Positions 56,854 through 64,000 of a stretch of 64,000 nucleotides of DNA are shown here, in pieces (position 1 is the stretch's first letter; each line of letters begins with the position of its first letter). This stretch comes from Azospirillum sp. B21 (lineage in GTDB: Bacteria; Pseudomonadota; Alphaproteobacteria; Azospirillales; Azospirillaceae). The DNA lies in NCBI RefSeq assembly GCF_008364825.1, contig NZ_VTTO01000001.1, positions 62,001-126,000 of the forward strand. The letters run 5' to 3'. The notes under the pieces are model-generated. The model saw only the letters and a list, made by a program, of their open reading frames with translations, had not been told where the DNA came from and made no database searches. The translations under genes were made by a program, and so were the position numbers.

Positions 56854-57876
56854 CTACTTCGGCGTCCCCGCCCACACCTGGAACTGCGTGGTCTCCAGCA
56901 GCATGTCGCTGTGACCGAAGGCCGCCTTGAACAGCTTGCCGACGCCGGCCGTCCGCTGGGTCACCGCCACCAGGGTGCCGCGCAGCTTCAGATACTGCTT
57001 GGTCCCCGCCACCAGCGCGTCGAGCATGCCGAAGTCCTCGTCCTTGCCGCGGTGGAGCGGCGGATTGGACAGGATCAGGCCGAAGCGTTCGCGGGTGCCG
57101 AGCCCCGTCAGCCCGTCGCTCAGCACCAGTTCGGCATCCGGCACATTCTGGCGGGCGGCGTGCAGCGCCACCGCGTCGATGTCCAGCAGGGTCAGCGGCG
57201 CCTCCGGCTGACGTTCCCGCACCGCCCGCGCGATCACCCCGGCACCGCAGCCGAAATCCAGCACCCGTGTTCCGGCGGCCACCTCCGGCAGCACCTTCAG
57301 CAGGCATTCGGTGCCGGCGTCCAGATGGCCGTGGGCGAACAGGCCGGGGTAGGACACCAATTCCAGCGTCCGGTCCGGCAGTGTCAGGGTGACGGTCTGC
57401 CGCCAATCCTCCAGCGCCCCCTTGGCCGGAACATCGGTGCGGTGCGTCAGCAGCAGCCGGGCGCGCCGCTTGATGATCAACGTCTCCGCGTCTCCGGCCA
57501 GCCCGTCGAGATGCTTCGGCGCGCTGGTCACGCCTTCGTCGTTGCCGCCGGCGATCCACAGCGGAGCACCGGGGGCAAGGCGAGAGGCCAGCGCATGCAA
57601 CGCCATTTCGAACCCGGCCCAGCCGCGCGGCAGGCGCAGCACGGCGCCGTCGAACGGTCCCTCCGCCGGCCAGGGCGTGGCGGCCTGCCCGCCGACAGCG
57701 AGCCGGTTCCAAACCACCACCTCCGCCCCGCCGTCGCGCAGAGCCTCGGCGATGGCGCCGTCGCTGTCGAAAGCGACGAGAATCCGGCCTTGCGGCCGGA
57801 TGTCGGACAGGGCTTCGGCGGCCACGGCGGCGACGGTCTGGTCGCGGTCCGTGGCCCGGTTGTCTAAACGTGCCAC
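56854..57876 (-). CDS. Class I SAM-dependent methyltransferase, RsmC-like
   Basis: The 340-residue protein resembles the 16S rRNA (guanine-N2)-methyltransferase RsmC family. An N-terminal non-catalytic methyltransferase-like half is followed by a catalytic half: motif I VLDFGCGAGVIARAV, acidic TLLDIDAVALHAA and the catalytic motif LILSNPPLHRGK (NPPFH-type). RsmC methylates G1207 in E. coli; the exact nucleotide here is inferred. It starts 4 nt after the smpB stop, so dapA-smpB-rsmC-like form one unit. Confidence 0.9.
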   Translation of the reverse strand: MARLDNRATDRDQTVAAVAAEALSDIRPQGRILVAFDSDGAIAEALRDGGAEVVVWNRLAVGGQAATPWPAEGPFDGAVLRLPRGWAGFEMALHALASRLAPGAPLWIAGGNDEGVTSAPKHLDGLAGDAETLIIKRRARLLLTHRTDVPAKGALEDWRQTVTLTLPDRTLELVSYPGLFAHGHLDAGTECLLKVLPEVAAGTRVLDFGCGAGVIARAVRERQPEAPLTLLDIDAVALHAARQNVPDAELVLSDGLTGLGTRERFGLILSNPPLHRGKDEDFGMLDALVAGTKQYLKLRGTLVAVTQRTAGVGKLFKAAFGHSDMLLETTQFQVWAGTPK

Positions 57877-57880
57877 CTAA

Positions 57881-58354
57881 TCAGCCCTTGTCGCGCATCA
57901 GCCGCGCCTTGTCGCGCTGCCAACTGCGTTCCTTCTCGTTCTGGCGCTTGTCGTGCTTCTTCTTGCCGGTGGCGAGACCGATCTCGACCTTGGCGATGCC
58001 GCGGTCGTTGAAGTAGACGGACATCGGCACCAGCGTGACGCCCTTCTGCTTGATGCCGGCCGCGAGCTTGTCCAGCTCGCGGCGGCGGACCAGCAGCTTT
58101 CGCGGACGCTTCGGCTCGTGCTGATCGACGCGGCCGGCCTGGAGATACTCGGGGATGTACGCGTTGAACAGGTACAGCTCCCCGCCCTTCAGGCCGGCAT
58201 AGGCCTCGTTCACACTGGCGCGACCGCCCCGCAATGACTTCACCTCCGACCCGGTCAGCATGATGCCGGCCTCGAGGACGTCGTCGATGAAGAAGTCGAA
58301 CCGCGCGCGGCGGTTCTGCGCCGCAAATTTTTTCGCTTCCTCGCGCGTCGCCAA
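57881..58354 (-). CDS. smpB: SsrA-binding protein SmpB
   Basis: SmpB binds tmRNA and brings it to stalled ribosomes for trans-translation. The 157-residue protein has [22 protein letters not shown] (broken here by the family-conserved Glu), [41 protein letters not shown] and [25 protein letters not shown]. The C-terminal basic tail is complete ([13 protein letters not shown]). It lies 30 nt after dapA. tmRNA itself (ssrA) is not in this window. Confidence 0.97.
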   Translation of the reverse strand: MATREEAKKFAAQNRRARFDFFIDDVLEAGIMLTGSEVKSLRGGRASVNEAYAGLKGGELYLFNAYIPEYLQAGRVDQHEPKRPRKLLVRRRELDKLAAGIKQKGVTLVPMSVYFNDRGIAKVEIGLATGKKKHDKRQNEKERSWQRDKARLMRDKG

Positions 58355-58384
58355 GTCTCTCTCCTCTACGGCCCGTTCCGTCGC

Positions 58385-59260
58385 TTAGGACAACAGGCCG
58401 GCTTTGGTCATGGCTCCACGCACGGCGGCACGGGCGGTGTCGGACGCCGGAACCAGCGGCAGGCGCACCTCGTCGCTGCCGAGGCCCAACAGGCTGGCGG
58501 CGAACTTCACCGGGGCCGGGCTGGTCTCGACGAACATCGAGTCGTGCAGCGGCGACAGCACGTCGCGCAGGCGGAATGCTTCCCGAAGGTCGCCCTTGGC
58601 CCAGGCGGTCTGCATGGCGGAGCACAGCGCCGGCGCCACGTTGGCAGTGACGGAGATGCAGCCCACGCCGCCCTGCGCGTTGAAGGCCAGCGCCGTGGCG
58701 TCCTCGCCCGACAGCTGGATGAAGTCGGGGCCGACCTCCTGCAGCAGGCGGGACGGGCGGGACAGATCGGCGGTCGCGTCCTTCACGCCGACGATGTTGG
58801 GCAGCTTTGCAAGCCGCGCCATCGTCGCCACAGACATATCCACGACACTGCGGCCGGGAATGTTGTAAATGAAGATCGGCAAATCCGCCGCGTCATGGAT
58901 CGCCTTGAAATGCTGGTAGAGACCCTCTTGAGACGGCTTGTTGTAGTAGGGCGTGACCACGAGCGCTGCCTGCGCGCCGGCCTGCTTGGCATGTCGGGTC
59001 AGCGCGATCGCCTCGTCGGTCGAGTTGGAACCGGTGCCGGCCATCACCGGCACCTTGCCGCCGGCCGCCTCGATGCAAAGCTCCACGACGCGGTTGTGTT
59101 CCTCGTGGGACAGGGTCGGCGACTCGCCGGTGGTGCCGCAGGGCACCAAACCGTGCGTGCCCTGGGCGACCTGCCACTCCACGAAGGACTGGAAGGCCTT
59201 CTCGTCCACTTTCCCGCCCTTGAACGGAGTCAGAAGGGCGACGATGGAACCGTGGAACAT
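58385..59260 (-). CDS. dapA: 4-hydroxy-tetrahydrodipicolinate synthase
   Basis: DapA condenses pyruvate and aspartate semialdehyde in lysine and diaminopimelate synthesis. The 291-residue protein has [14 protein letters not shown], the Schiff-base Lys in [10 protein letters not shown], the catalytic Tyr in [15 protein letters not shown], and [19 protein letters not shown]. It starts 36 nt from the divergent transglycosylase gene. Order dapA-smpB is common in alphaproteobacteria. Confidence 0.97.
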   Translation of the reverse strand: MFHGSIVALLTPFKGGKVDEKAFQSFVEWQVAQGTHGLVPCGTTGESPTLSHEEHNRVVELCIEAAGGKVPVMAGTGSNSTDEAIALTRHAKQAGAQAALVVTPYYNKPSQEGLYQHFKAIHDAADLPIFIYNIPGRSVVDMSVATMARLAKLPNIVGVKDATADLSRPSRLLQEVGPDFIQLSGEDATALAFNAQGGVGCISVTANVAPALCSAMQTAWAKGDLREAFRLRDVLSPLHDSMFVETSPAPVKFAASLLGLGSDEVRLPLVPASDTARAAVRGAMTKAGLLS

Positions 59261-59296
59261 GGCTGCCTCCTCAGTCGGCTTAGCTGGAAAAAAGAG

Positions 59297-61282
59297 TTGC
59301 GCACATTATCCCTCCCCGCCGCCCTCGGCAAGAGCGCCCGGACCGCTGTTTTCGCGGGTCTCCTCACCCTTATCGCCGCGGTTCCCGGCGCCCTGCCCGC
59401 CGCGGCGCTGAGCGCCCAGGACATCGCCGTCTATCGCGAGGCTTTCAAGCTGGCGGACAACGACCGGCTGGCCGAAGCGCTCGCCACGGCGTCCCGCGCG
59501 CAGGACCCGTTACCGGCGAAGGTTTTGCGCTGGATGGCGCTCGCCAACCCCGGCGGCGGCAGCTTCGCCGACATCACGGCCTTCATCCGCGACAATCCGG
59601 ACTGGCCCAACATGGCGGCTCTGCGCCGTCAGGCCGAACTGGCGATGCCGGACATCCCGCCGGCCGAGGTGGTGGAGTGGTTCCGCCAGTCGCCGCCGCA
59701 GACCAACGACGGCTTCGTCCGCTACGCCGATGCGCTGATCGCCACCGGAAGCGTGGAGCGCGCGACCGGCCTGATCCGCAAGCAGTGGGCCGACGCCACC
59801 TTCACCCCGGACGAGGAGGCGACCTTCCTCGCCCACTACACCCCCTATCTGCGTACGCTGGATCACAAGGCGCGCATCGACCGGCTGCTCTGGGCCAGAC
59901 AGGACGCACCGGTGCGCCGGATGCTGCCCTTTTTCGACGAGGCCTATGACACGCTGATCGAGGCGCGCATCGCCCTGGACGGCGACAGTCCGGGCGCCGA
60001 CGCGGCGCTGTCCCGAGTCGCCCCCGCCCTGCGCGACGATCCCGGCCTGATGTTCGACCGCGCCCGCTATCTGCGCCGCAAGGGCGACGATGCCGGCGCG
60101 CTGGAGATCATGACCCGGGCCGGCACCGATCTGGGCCGTCCGCAGGGCTGGTGGTCGGAACGCCATCTGCTGACCCGCCGGGCCATGGAGCGCGGCGACT
60201 TCAACCTCGCTTACCGTCTGGTCAGTACCCACGGCATGAGCGAGGGCAGCGCCTTCGCCGACGCGGAGTTCCTGTCGGGATTCCTGGCGCTGCGCTTCCT
60301 CGACAAGCCGTCGGAGGCATTCGCCCATTTCCACAAGCTCTACCGCTCCGTATCGGCCCCCATCAGCAAGGCGCGCGGCGCCTACTGGTGCGGTCGGGCG
60401 GCGGAGGCGCTGGGGCAGACGGAACCGGCCCGCGACTGGTACGCCAAGGCCGCCACCTACCCCACCACCTTCTACGGCCAACTGGCTTTCCGCCATGTCT
60501 CCAACGGTGCGGTGACCCTGCCGCCGCCGCCGTCGGTGTCCAGCGCCGATACCTCCGCCTTCAACCGGCGCGAGGTGGTGCGCCTCGCCCGCCTGCTGGC
60601 GGAGATCGGCGGCAGCACCGACGAGCGGCTGGGCAGCTTCGTCCGCCGCATCAGTCTGGATGCAAAGTCCCCGGCCGACTACGTGCTGGCCGCCCGGCTG
60701 GCGAGCGAGGTCGGCCGCCGCGATCTCGCCGTCGCCGCTGCCAAGGACGCCGCGCAGAATGAGGTATTCCTGGTCGAGGCCGGCTATCCGATGATCGACG
60801 CCCGGCCGGCGGCGCCGGAACTGGCGCTGGTCCACGGCATCATCCGGCAGGAGAGCACCTTCAACCCCACCATCGTGTCGTCGGCCGGCGCCCGCGGCCT
60901 GATGCAGCTGATGCCGTCCACGGCGCAGCTGGTGGCGGGCAAGCTCGGCCTGAAGCACACGCAAGCCCGGCTGACGTCGGATCCCGGCTACAACGTCATG
61001 TTGGGCTCGGCCTATCTGTCGGAGCTGATCGACCGCTTCAACGGCTCCTGGGTGCTGGCGATCGCCGGCTACAACGCGGGGCCGAACCGCGTGCGCCAGT
61101 GGCTGCAGACCTACGGCGATCCGCGGACCGAGGCGGTGGACGTGGTCGACTGGATCGAGCTGATCCCGATCTCGGAGACCCGCAACTACGTCCAGCGCGT
61201 GCTGGAAGCCGTCCAGGTCTACCGCGCCCGCCTGAGCGGCGACCTGGCGGAGCCGAATCTGGACAGGGATCTGCGGCGCTAG
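59297..61282 (+). CDS. Soluble lytic transglycosylase, Slt70 type
   Basis: This periplasmic peptidoglycan lyase has 661 residues. The start is TTG at 59297 ([26 protein letters not shown]), giving a signal peptide; no better start is visible because the frame runs back into dapA without a suitable ATG. A long superhelical alpha domain (residues about 40-490) is followed by the SLT catalytic domain: [14 protein letters not shown] (catalytic Glu), [21 protein letters not shown] and [21 protein letters not shown]. Length and layout match Slt70. The close divergence from dapA means its promoter lies inside that gene. Confidence 0.93.
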   Translation: MRTLSLPAALGKSARTAVFAGLLTLIAAVPGALPAAALSAQDIAVYREAFKLADNDRLAEALATASRAQDPLPAKVLRWMALANPGGGSFADITAFIRDNPDWPNMAALRRQAELAMPDIPPAEVVEWFRQSPPQTNDGFVRYADALIATGSVERATGLIRKQWADATFTPDEEATFLAHYTPYLRTLDHKARIDRLLWARQDAPVRRMLPFFDEAYDTLIEARIALDGDSPGADAALSRVAPALRDDPGLMFDRARYLRRKGDDAGALEIMTRAGTDLGRPQGWWSERHLLTRRAMERGDFNLAYRLVSTHGMSEGSAFADAEFLSGFLALRFLDKPSEAFAHFHKLYRSVSAPISKARGAYWCGRAAEALGQTEPARDWYAKAATYPTTFYGQLAFRHVSNGAVTLPPPPSVSSADTSAFNRREVVRLARLLAEIGGSTDERLGSFVRRISLDAKSPADYVLAARLASEVGRRDLAVAAAKDAAQNEVFLVEAGYPMIDARPAAPELALVHGIIRQESTFNPTIVSSAGARGLMQLMPSTAQLVAGKLGLKHTQARLTSDPGYNVMLGSAYLSELIDRFNGSWVLAIAGYNAGPNRVRQWLQTYGDPRTEAVDVVDWIELIPISETRNYVQRVLEAVQVYRARLSGDLAEPNLDRDLRR

Positions 61283-61435
61283 GGTGTCGCGGTGGCCCCC
61301 TCCCTCGCCCTCGGTGGGAGAGGGAGGAGCTTGCATGGCGGCGGTAGTCCCCTCTCTCTGGATCAGACCGACCTTCGGCCGGCCGAGAGCGGGAGAGGAT
61401 TAAGGTGGGGCATCGAAGCCGACATCTCTTCAAAG

Positions 61436-61474
61436 CAAAAGGCCCCGCCTACCTTTCGGGAGGCGGGGCCTTTC
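61436..61474 (-). terminator. Intrinsic terminator of recA
   Basis: GGCCCCGCCT (61441-61450) pairs perfectly with AGGCGGGGCC (61461-61470); read on the minus strand the hairpin is followed by TTTTGCTTTG. It lies 19 nt beyond the recA stop. The rest of the gap back to 61283 is filled by another CCCTC/GAGGG palindromic segment (61299-61400). Confidence 0.9.
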
Positions 61475-61492
61475 ATCCGATATCCGCTGTCG

Positions 61493-62572
61493 TCACTCCG
61501 GAGTGGAGGCTTCGCCGTCGGCTTCCGGGGTTCCCATCATGGCGTCGGCGACCAGACCGGCGTTGCCGCGGATCTTGGCCTCGATCGCATCGGCCATCTC
61601 GGGGTTGTTGCGCAGGTAGGTCTTGGCGTTCTCGCGGCCCTGGCCGATGCGGGTGCCGTCATAGCTGAACCATGCACCCGACTTGTCGACCACACCGGCC
61701 TGGATGCCCAGGTCGAGCAGCTCGCCGACCTTCGACACGCCCTCGCCGTACATGATGTCGAACTCGACCACGCGGAACGGCGGGGCCATCTTGTTCTTCA
61801 CCACCTTGACGCGGGTCTGGTTGCCGACGACGGTGTCGCGGTCCTTGATCGAGCCGATGCGGCGGATGTCGAGACGCACGGAGGCGTAGAACTTCAGCGC
61901 GTTGCCCCCGGTCGTCGTCTCCGGGTTGCCGAACATCACGCCGATCTTCAGGCGGATCTGGTTGATGAAGATCACCAGGCAGTTCGACTTGGAGATCGAG
62001 CCGGTCAGCTTGCGCAGCGCCTGGCTCATCAGGCGGGCGTGCAGGCCGACATGGCTGTCGCCCATCTCGCCTTCCAACTCGGCGCGCGGCACCAGCGCGG
62101 CGACCGAGTCGACCACCAGCACGTCGATGGCGCCGGAGCGCACCAGCGTGTCGGCGATCTCCAGCGCCTGTTCGCCGGCATCCGGCTGGGAGATCAGCAG
62201 TTCGTCGATGTTGACGCCCAGCTTGCGGGCATAGGACGGGTCGAGCGCATGCTCCGCGTCGACGAAGGCGCAGGTGCCGCCGGCCTTCTGGGCCTGGGCG
62301 ATGGCGTGCAACGCCAGCGTGGTCTTGCCCGAGCTTTCCGGCCCGTAAATCTCGATGATGCGGCCCTTCGGCAGGCCGCCGATACCCAGCGCGATGTCGA
62401 GACCCAGGGAGCCGGTGGAAATGACCTCCGTCTCGACCGAGTTCTCACGGGCGCCGAGCTTCATGATCGAGCCCTTGCCGAACGCACGTTCGATCTGGCT
62501 CAGGGCGGCATCGAGCGCCTTCTGCTTGTCCATGGAATCCTTCTCGACCAAACGAAGCTGTGCGGACGACAT
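61493..62572 (-). CDS. recA: Recombinase RecA
   Basis: RecA drives homologous recombination and triggers LexA self-cleavage. The 359-residue protein has [18 protein letters not shown], Walker [13 protein letters not shown], Walker [33 protein letters not shown] (L1) and [22 protein letters not shown] (L2), quoted in parts. The ATG at 62572 ([17 protein letters not shown]) has GAGAGGGG 8 nt upstream. A LexA-like site with one mismatch is present upstream. Confidence 0.98.
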   Translation of the reverse strand: MSSAQLRLVEKDSMDKQKALDAALSQIERAFGKGSIMKLGARENSVETEVISTGSLGLDIALGIGGLPKGRIIEIYGPESSGKTTLALHAIAQAQKAGGTCAFVDAEHALDPSYARKLGVNIDELLISQPDAGEQALEIADTLVRSGAIDVLVVDSVAALVPRAELEGEMGDSHVGLHARLMSQALRKLTGSISKSNCLVIFINQIRLKIGVMFGNPETTTGGNALKFYASVRLDIRRIGSIKDRDTVVGNQTRVKVVKNKMAPPFRVVEFDIMYGEGVSKVGELLDLGIQAGVVDKSGAWFSYDGTRIGQGRENAKTYLRNNPEMADAIEAKIRGNAGLVADAMMGTPEADGEASTPE

Positions 62573-62627
62573 GCCCGGTACCCCTCTCTTAGAACACACG
62601 GTCGGCGCTCTTGCAACGAGGCTGAAT

Positions 62628-62642
62628 GTACTCTCTTCGTTC
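62628..62642. promoter_or_regulatory. Candidate SOS (LexA) box upstream of recA
   Basis: GTAC-N7-GTTC lies 56-70 nt before the recA ATG. The alphaproteobacterial LexA consensus is GTTC-N7-GTTC, so it has one mismatch. No closer match is visible between 62573 and 62736. Confidence 0.5.
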
Positions 62643-62736
62643 TCATTTGCAAGGGCTGATGTTGCCTGTGCGTTCCTATTTTACGGGGGATTTCCGGGCC
62701 CGTTTTCGCGAACGAATTTGTATCTCCACCGGTCCC

Positions 62737-64000
62737 TCACCGCGCGTCGCGGATGACCTCCTTCACCTTGGAGGCCAGCTGCTTCAGCGAGAAGGGTTTG
62801 GGCAGGAAATGGGCGACTTCGACGCCGTCGATCTCGCCCAGACGGTCCTCGGCATAGCCGGAGATGAAGATCACCCGCATCTCCGGGCGCAGCTTGCGGA
62901 CATGGCGGGCCAGCGTCGGACCGTCCATCTGGGGCATCACCACGTCGGTGATCAGCAGGTCGATGGACGCGCCGTTGGTCTCGATCTGCTGCAGCGCCGC
63001 CTCTCCGTTCTTCGCCTCCAGCACCTGATAGCCCTTGTTGCGCAACGCGCGGGCGGAGAAGACGCGCACCGCGTCCTCGTCCTCGACCAGCAGGATGGTG
63101 CCGGTGCCGGTCAGGTCGCTGCCGCGGCGCTCACGCGGCTCCGCCGTATCGACGGGGCGCAGTTCGCCCTGATGGTGCGGCAGCAGGATGGTGAAGGTCG
63201 TCCCCTCCCCCACCGCCGAATCGACCAGCACGAAGCCGCCGGTCTGCCGCACAATGCCATAGACGGTCGACAGGCCGAGCCCGGTGCCCGACCCGACCTC
63301 CTTGGTCGTGTAGAAGGGCTCGAAGATGCGCTGCAGATTCTCCCGCGCGATGCCGCAGCCGGTGTCGATCACGTCGATGGAGACGTAGCTGCCGGGCGGC
63401 ACCGTCTCATGCTCCCGCCGTTCGGGCTGGGTGACGATGTAGTTGGTGGTGTTGATGGTCAGCTTGCCGCCGCCGGCCATGGCGTCGCGGGCATTGACCA
63501 CCAGATTGATGATGACCTGCTCCAGCTGGTTCTGATCGACCTTGACCAGCCCCAGGTCGCGGCCGTGGATCATCTTCAATTCGATGTTCTCGCCGATCAG
63601 CCGGCGCAGCAGGTTCGCCAACTCCGCCAGCACATCGGTGACGTTGATGACGCGCGGCTGAAGGGTCTGCTGGCGCGAGAAGGCCAGAAGCTGCCGCACC
63701 AGGTTGGCGGCGCGGTTGGCGTTCTGCTTGATCTGCATGATGTCGCTGAAGGACTGGTCGCCCGGCTTGTGCCGCAGCAGCAGCAGGTCGCAGAAGCCGA
63801 TCATCGCCGTCAGCAGGTTGTTGAAGTCGTGGGCGACGCCGCCGGCCAGCTGGCCGACCGCCTGCATCTTCTGCGACTGGGCGAACTGGGCCTCCAGGCT
63901 CTTGCGCTCGGTCATGTCGATGAAGTGCAGGATCAGGCCGACACCCAACCCATTCTTATCGGCCTGCCCGTTCTTCTCGGCCTCGCCGCGCCCATCCGTG
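62737..64000 (-). CDS. cckA: CckA-type hybrid sensor histidine kinase (N-terminus outside window)
   Basis: The frame is open through the window end; 420 C-terminal residues are seen. After a PAS-like end (LILHFIDMTERKSLEAQ) comes the HisKA domain with GGVAHDFNNLLTAMIGF (phosphoacceptor His), the HATPase domain with NLVVNARDAM, DTGCGI and GSGTGLGLSTVYGIVRQ, and a receiver domain with TILLVEDEDAVR, LITDVVMPQMDG (acceptor Asp) and the Lys in FLPKPFSLKQL. The HDFNN H-box plus C-terminal receiver layout is that of CckA, which feeds ChpT and CtrA in alphaproteobacteria, controlling motility and, in some species, the cell cycle. It is directly upstream of recA on the same strand. Confidence 0.92.
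   Translation of the reverse strand, partial: TDGRGEAEKNGQADKNGLGVGLILHFIDMTERKSLEAQFAQSQKMQAVGQLAGGVAHDFNNLLTAMIGFCDLLLLRHKPGDQSFSDIMQIKQNANRAANLVRQLLAFSRQQTLQPRVINVTDVLAELANLLRRLIGENIELKMIHGRDLGLVKVDQNQLEQVIINLVVNARDAMAGGGKLTINTTNYIVTQPERREHETVPPGSYVSIDVIDTGCGIARENLQRIFEPFYTTKEVGSGTGLGLSTVYGIVRQTGGFVLVDSAVGEGTTFTILLPHHQGELRPVDTAEPRERRGSDLTGTGTILLVEDEDAVRVFSARALRNKGYQVLEAKNGEAALQQIETNGASIDLLITDVVMPQMDGPTLARHVRKLRPEMRVIFISGYAEDRLGEIDGVEVAHFLPKPFSLKQLASKVKEVIRDAR

Overview
This 64 kb window is a GC-rich, gene-dense chromosomal segment, almost entirely core genome. Gene content and gene order point to an alphaproteobacterium of the Rhodospirillales, most likely Azospirillum or a close relative (inference). 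The supporting genes are MucR/Ros, a CckA-type hybrid kinase, sigma-32 RpoH, split GcvPA/GcvPB, a GH17-GT2 glucan synthase, many chemoreceptor-type proteins and DUF1127. I found no rRNA, tRNA, CRISPR array, transposase or prophage. The window opens inside thrB and closes inside cckA.

Layout. 0-8 kb: thrB (partial)-rnhA, a small coiled-coil protein, a Prx5-type peroxiredoxin, a PhnA/YjdM zinc-ribbon protein, a ScsB/DsbD-like thiol-disulfide reductase, YqgE, and on the minus strand moaE, moaD, moeA and a HAD phosphatase. 8-12 kb: the minus-strand run continues with mobB, pgsA and uvrC, but an AT-richer 0.7 kb insert holding two small toxin-antitoxin-like genes separates mobB from the HAD gene. 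12-18.6 kb: a pteridine-reductase-like SDR, a methyltransferase-like protein, several small proteins, DUF983, and a three-gene ABC importer interrupted by a palindromic repeat. 18.6-24 kb: CPA2 antiporter, a two-gene FTR1-type iron uptake unit under a Fur-box-like site, two tandem GFA proteins plus DUF1127, and a divergent GcvA-like LysR regulator. 24-27 kb: pyrB, a dihydroorotase homologue lacking the HxH metal site, and plsY. 27-38 kb: transmembrane chemoreceptor, acetoacetate-CoA ligase, a small HAD protein, TerC, HU, MucR, RpoH and a soluble globin-coupled chemoreceptor. 38-46.7 kb: GNAT, two alpha/beta hydrolases, a Sel1-SLT lytic transglycosylase, uvrB, and a phosphotransferase/DUF6285 pair. 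46.9-54.9 kb: GH17-GT2 glucan synthase, and a complete glycine cleavage operon gcvT-gcvH-gcvPA-gcvPB behind a tandem glycine riboswitch. 55-64 kb: lipoprotein, ispH, dapA-smpB-rsmC-like, Slt70-type transglycosylase, recA and cckA (partial).

Functional groupings are molybdenum cofactor synthesis (moaE, moaD, moeA, mobB), nucleotide excision repair and recombination (uvrC, uvrB, recA), glycine catabolism, pyrimidine synthesis, envelope turnover (two SLT proteins, glucan synthase, PlsY, PgsA) and chemotaxis or stress sensing. Several intergenic gaps carry GC-rich palindromes, including a recurring hairpin with identical 10-nt arms. I did not find a clear new multi-gene system. The least explained items are the TA-like insert, a three-site DnaA-box cluster upstream of uvrC, an unlisted 56-residue protein at 38 kb, and the catalytically degenerate dihydroorotase beside pyrB.
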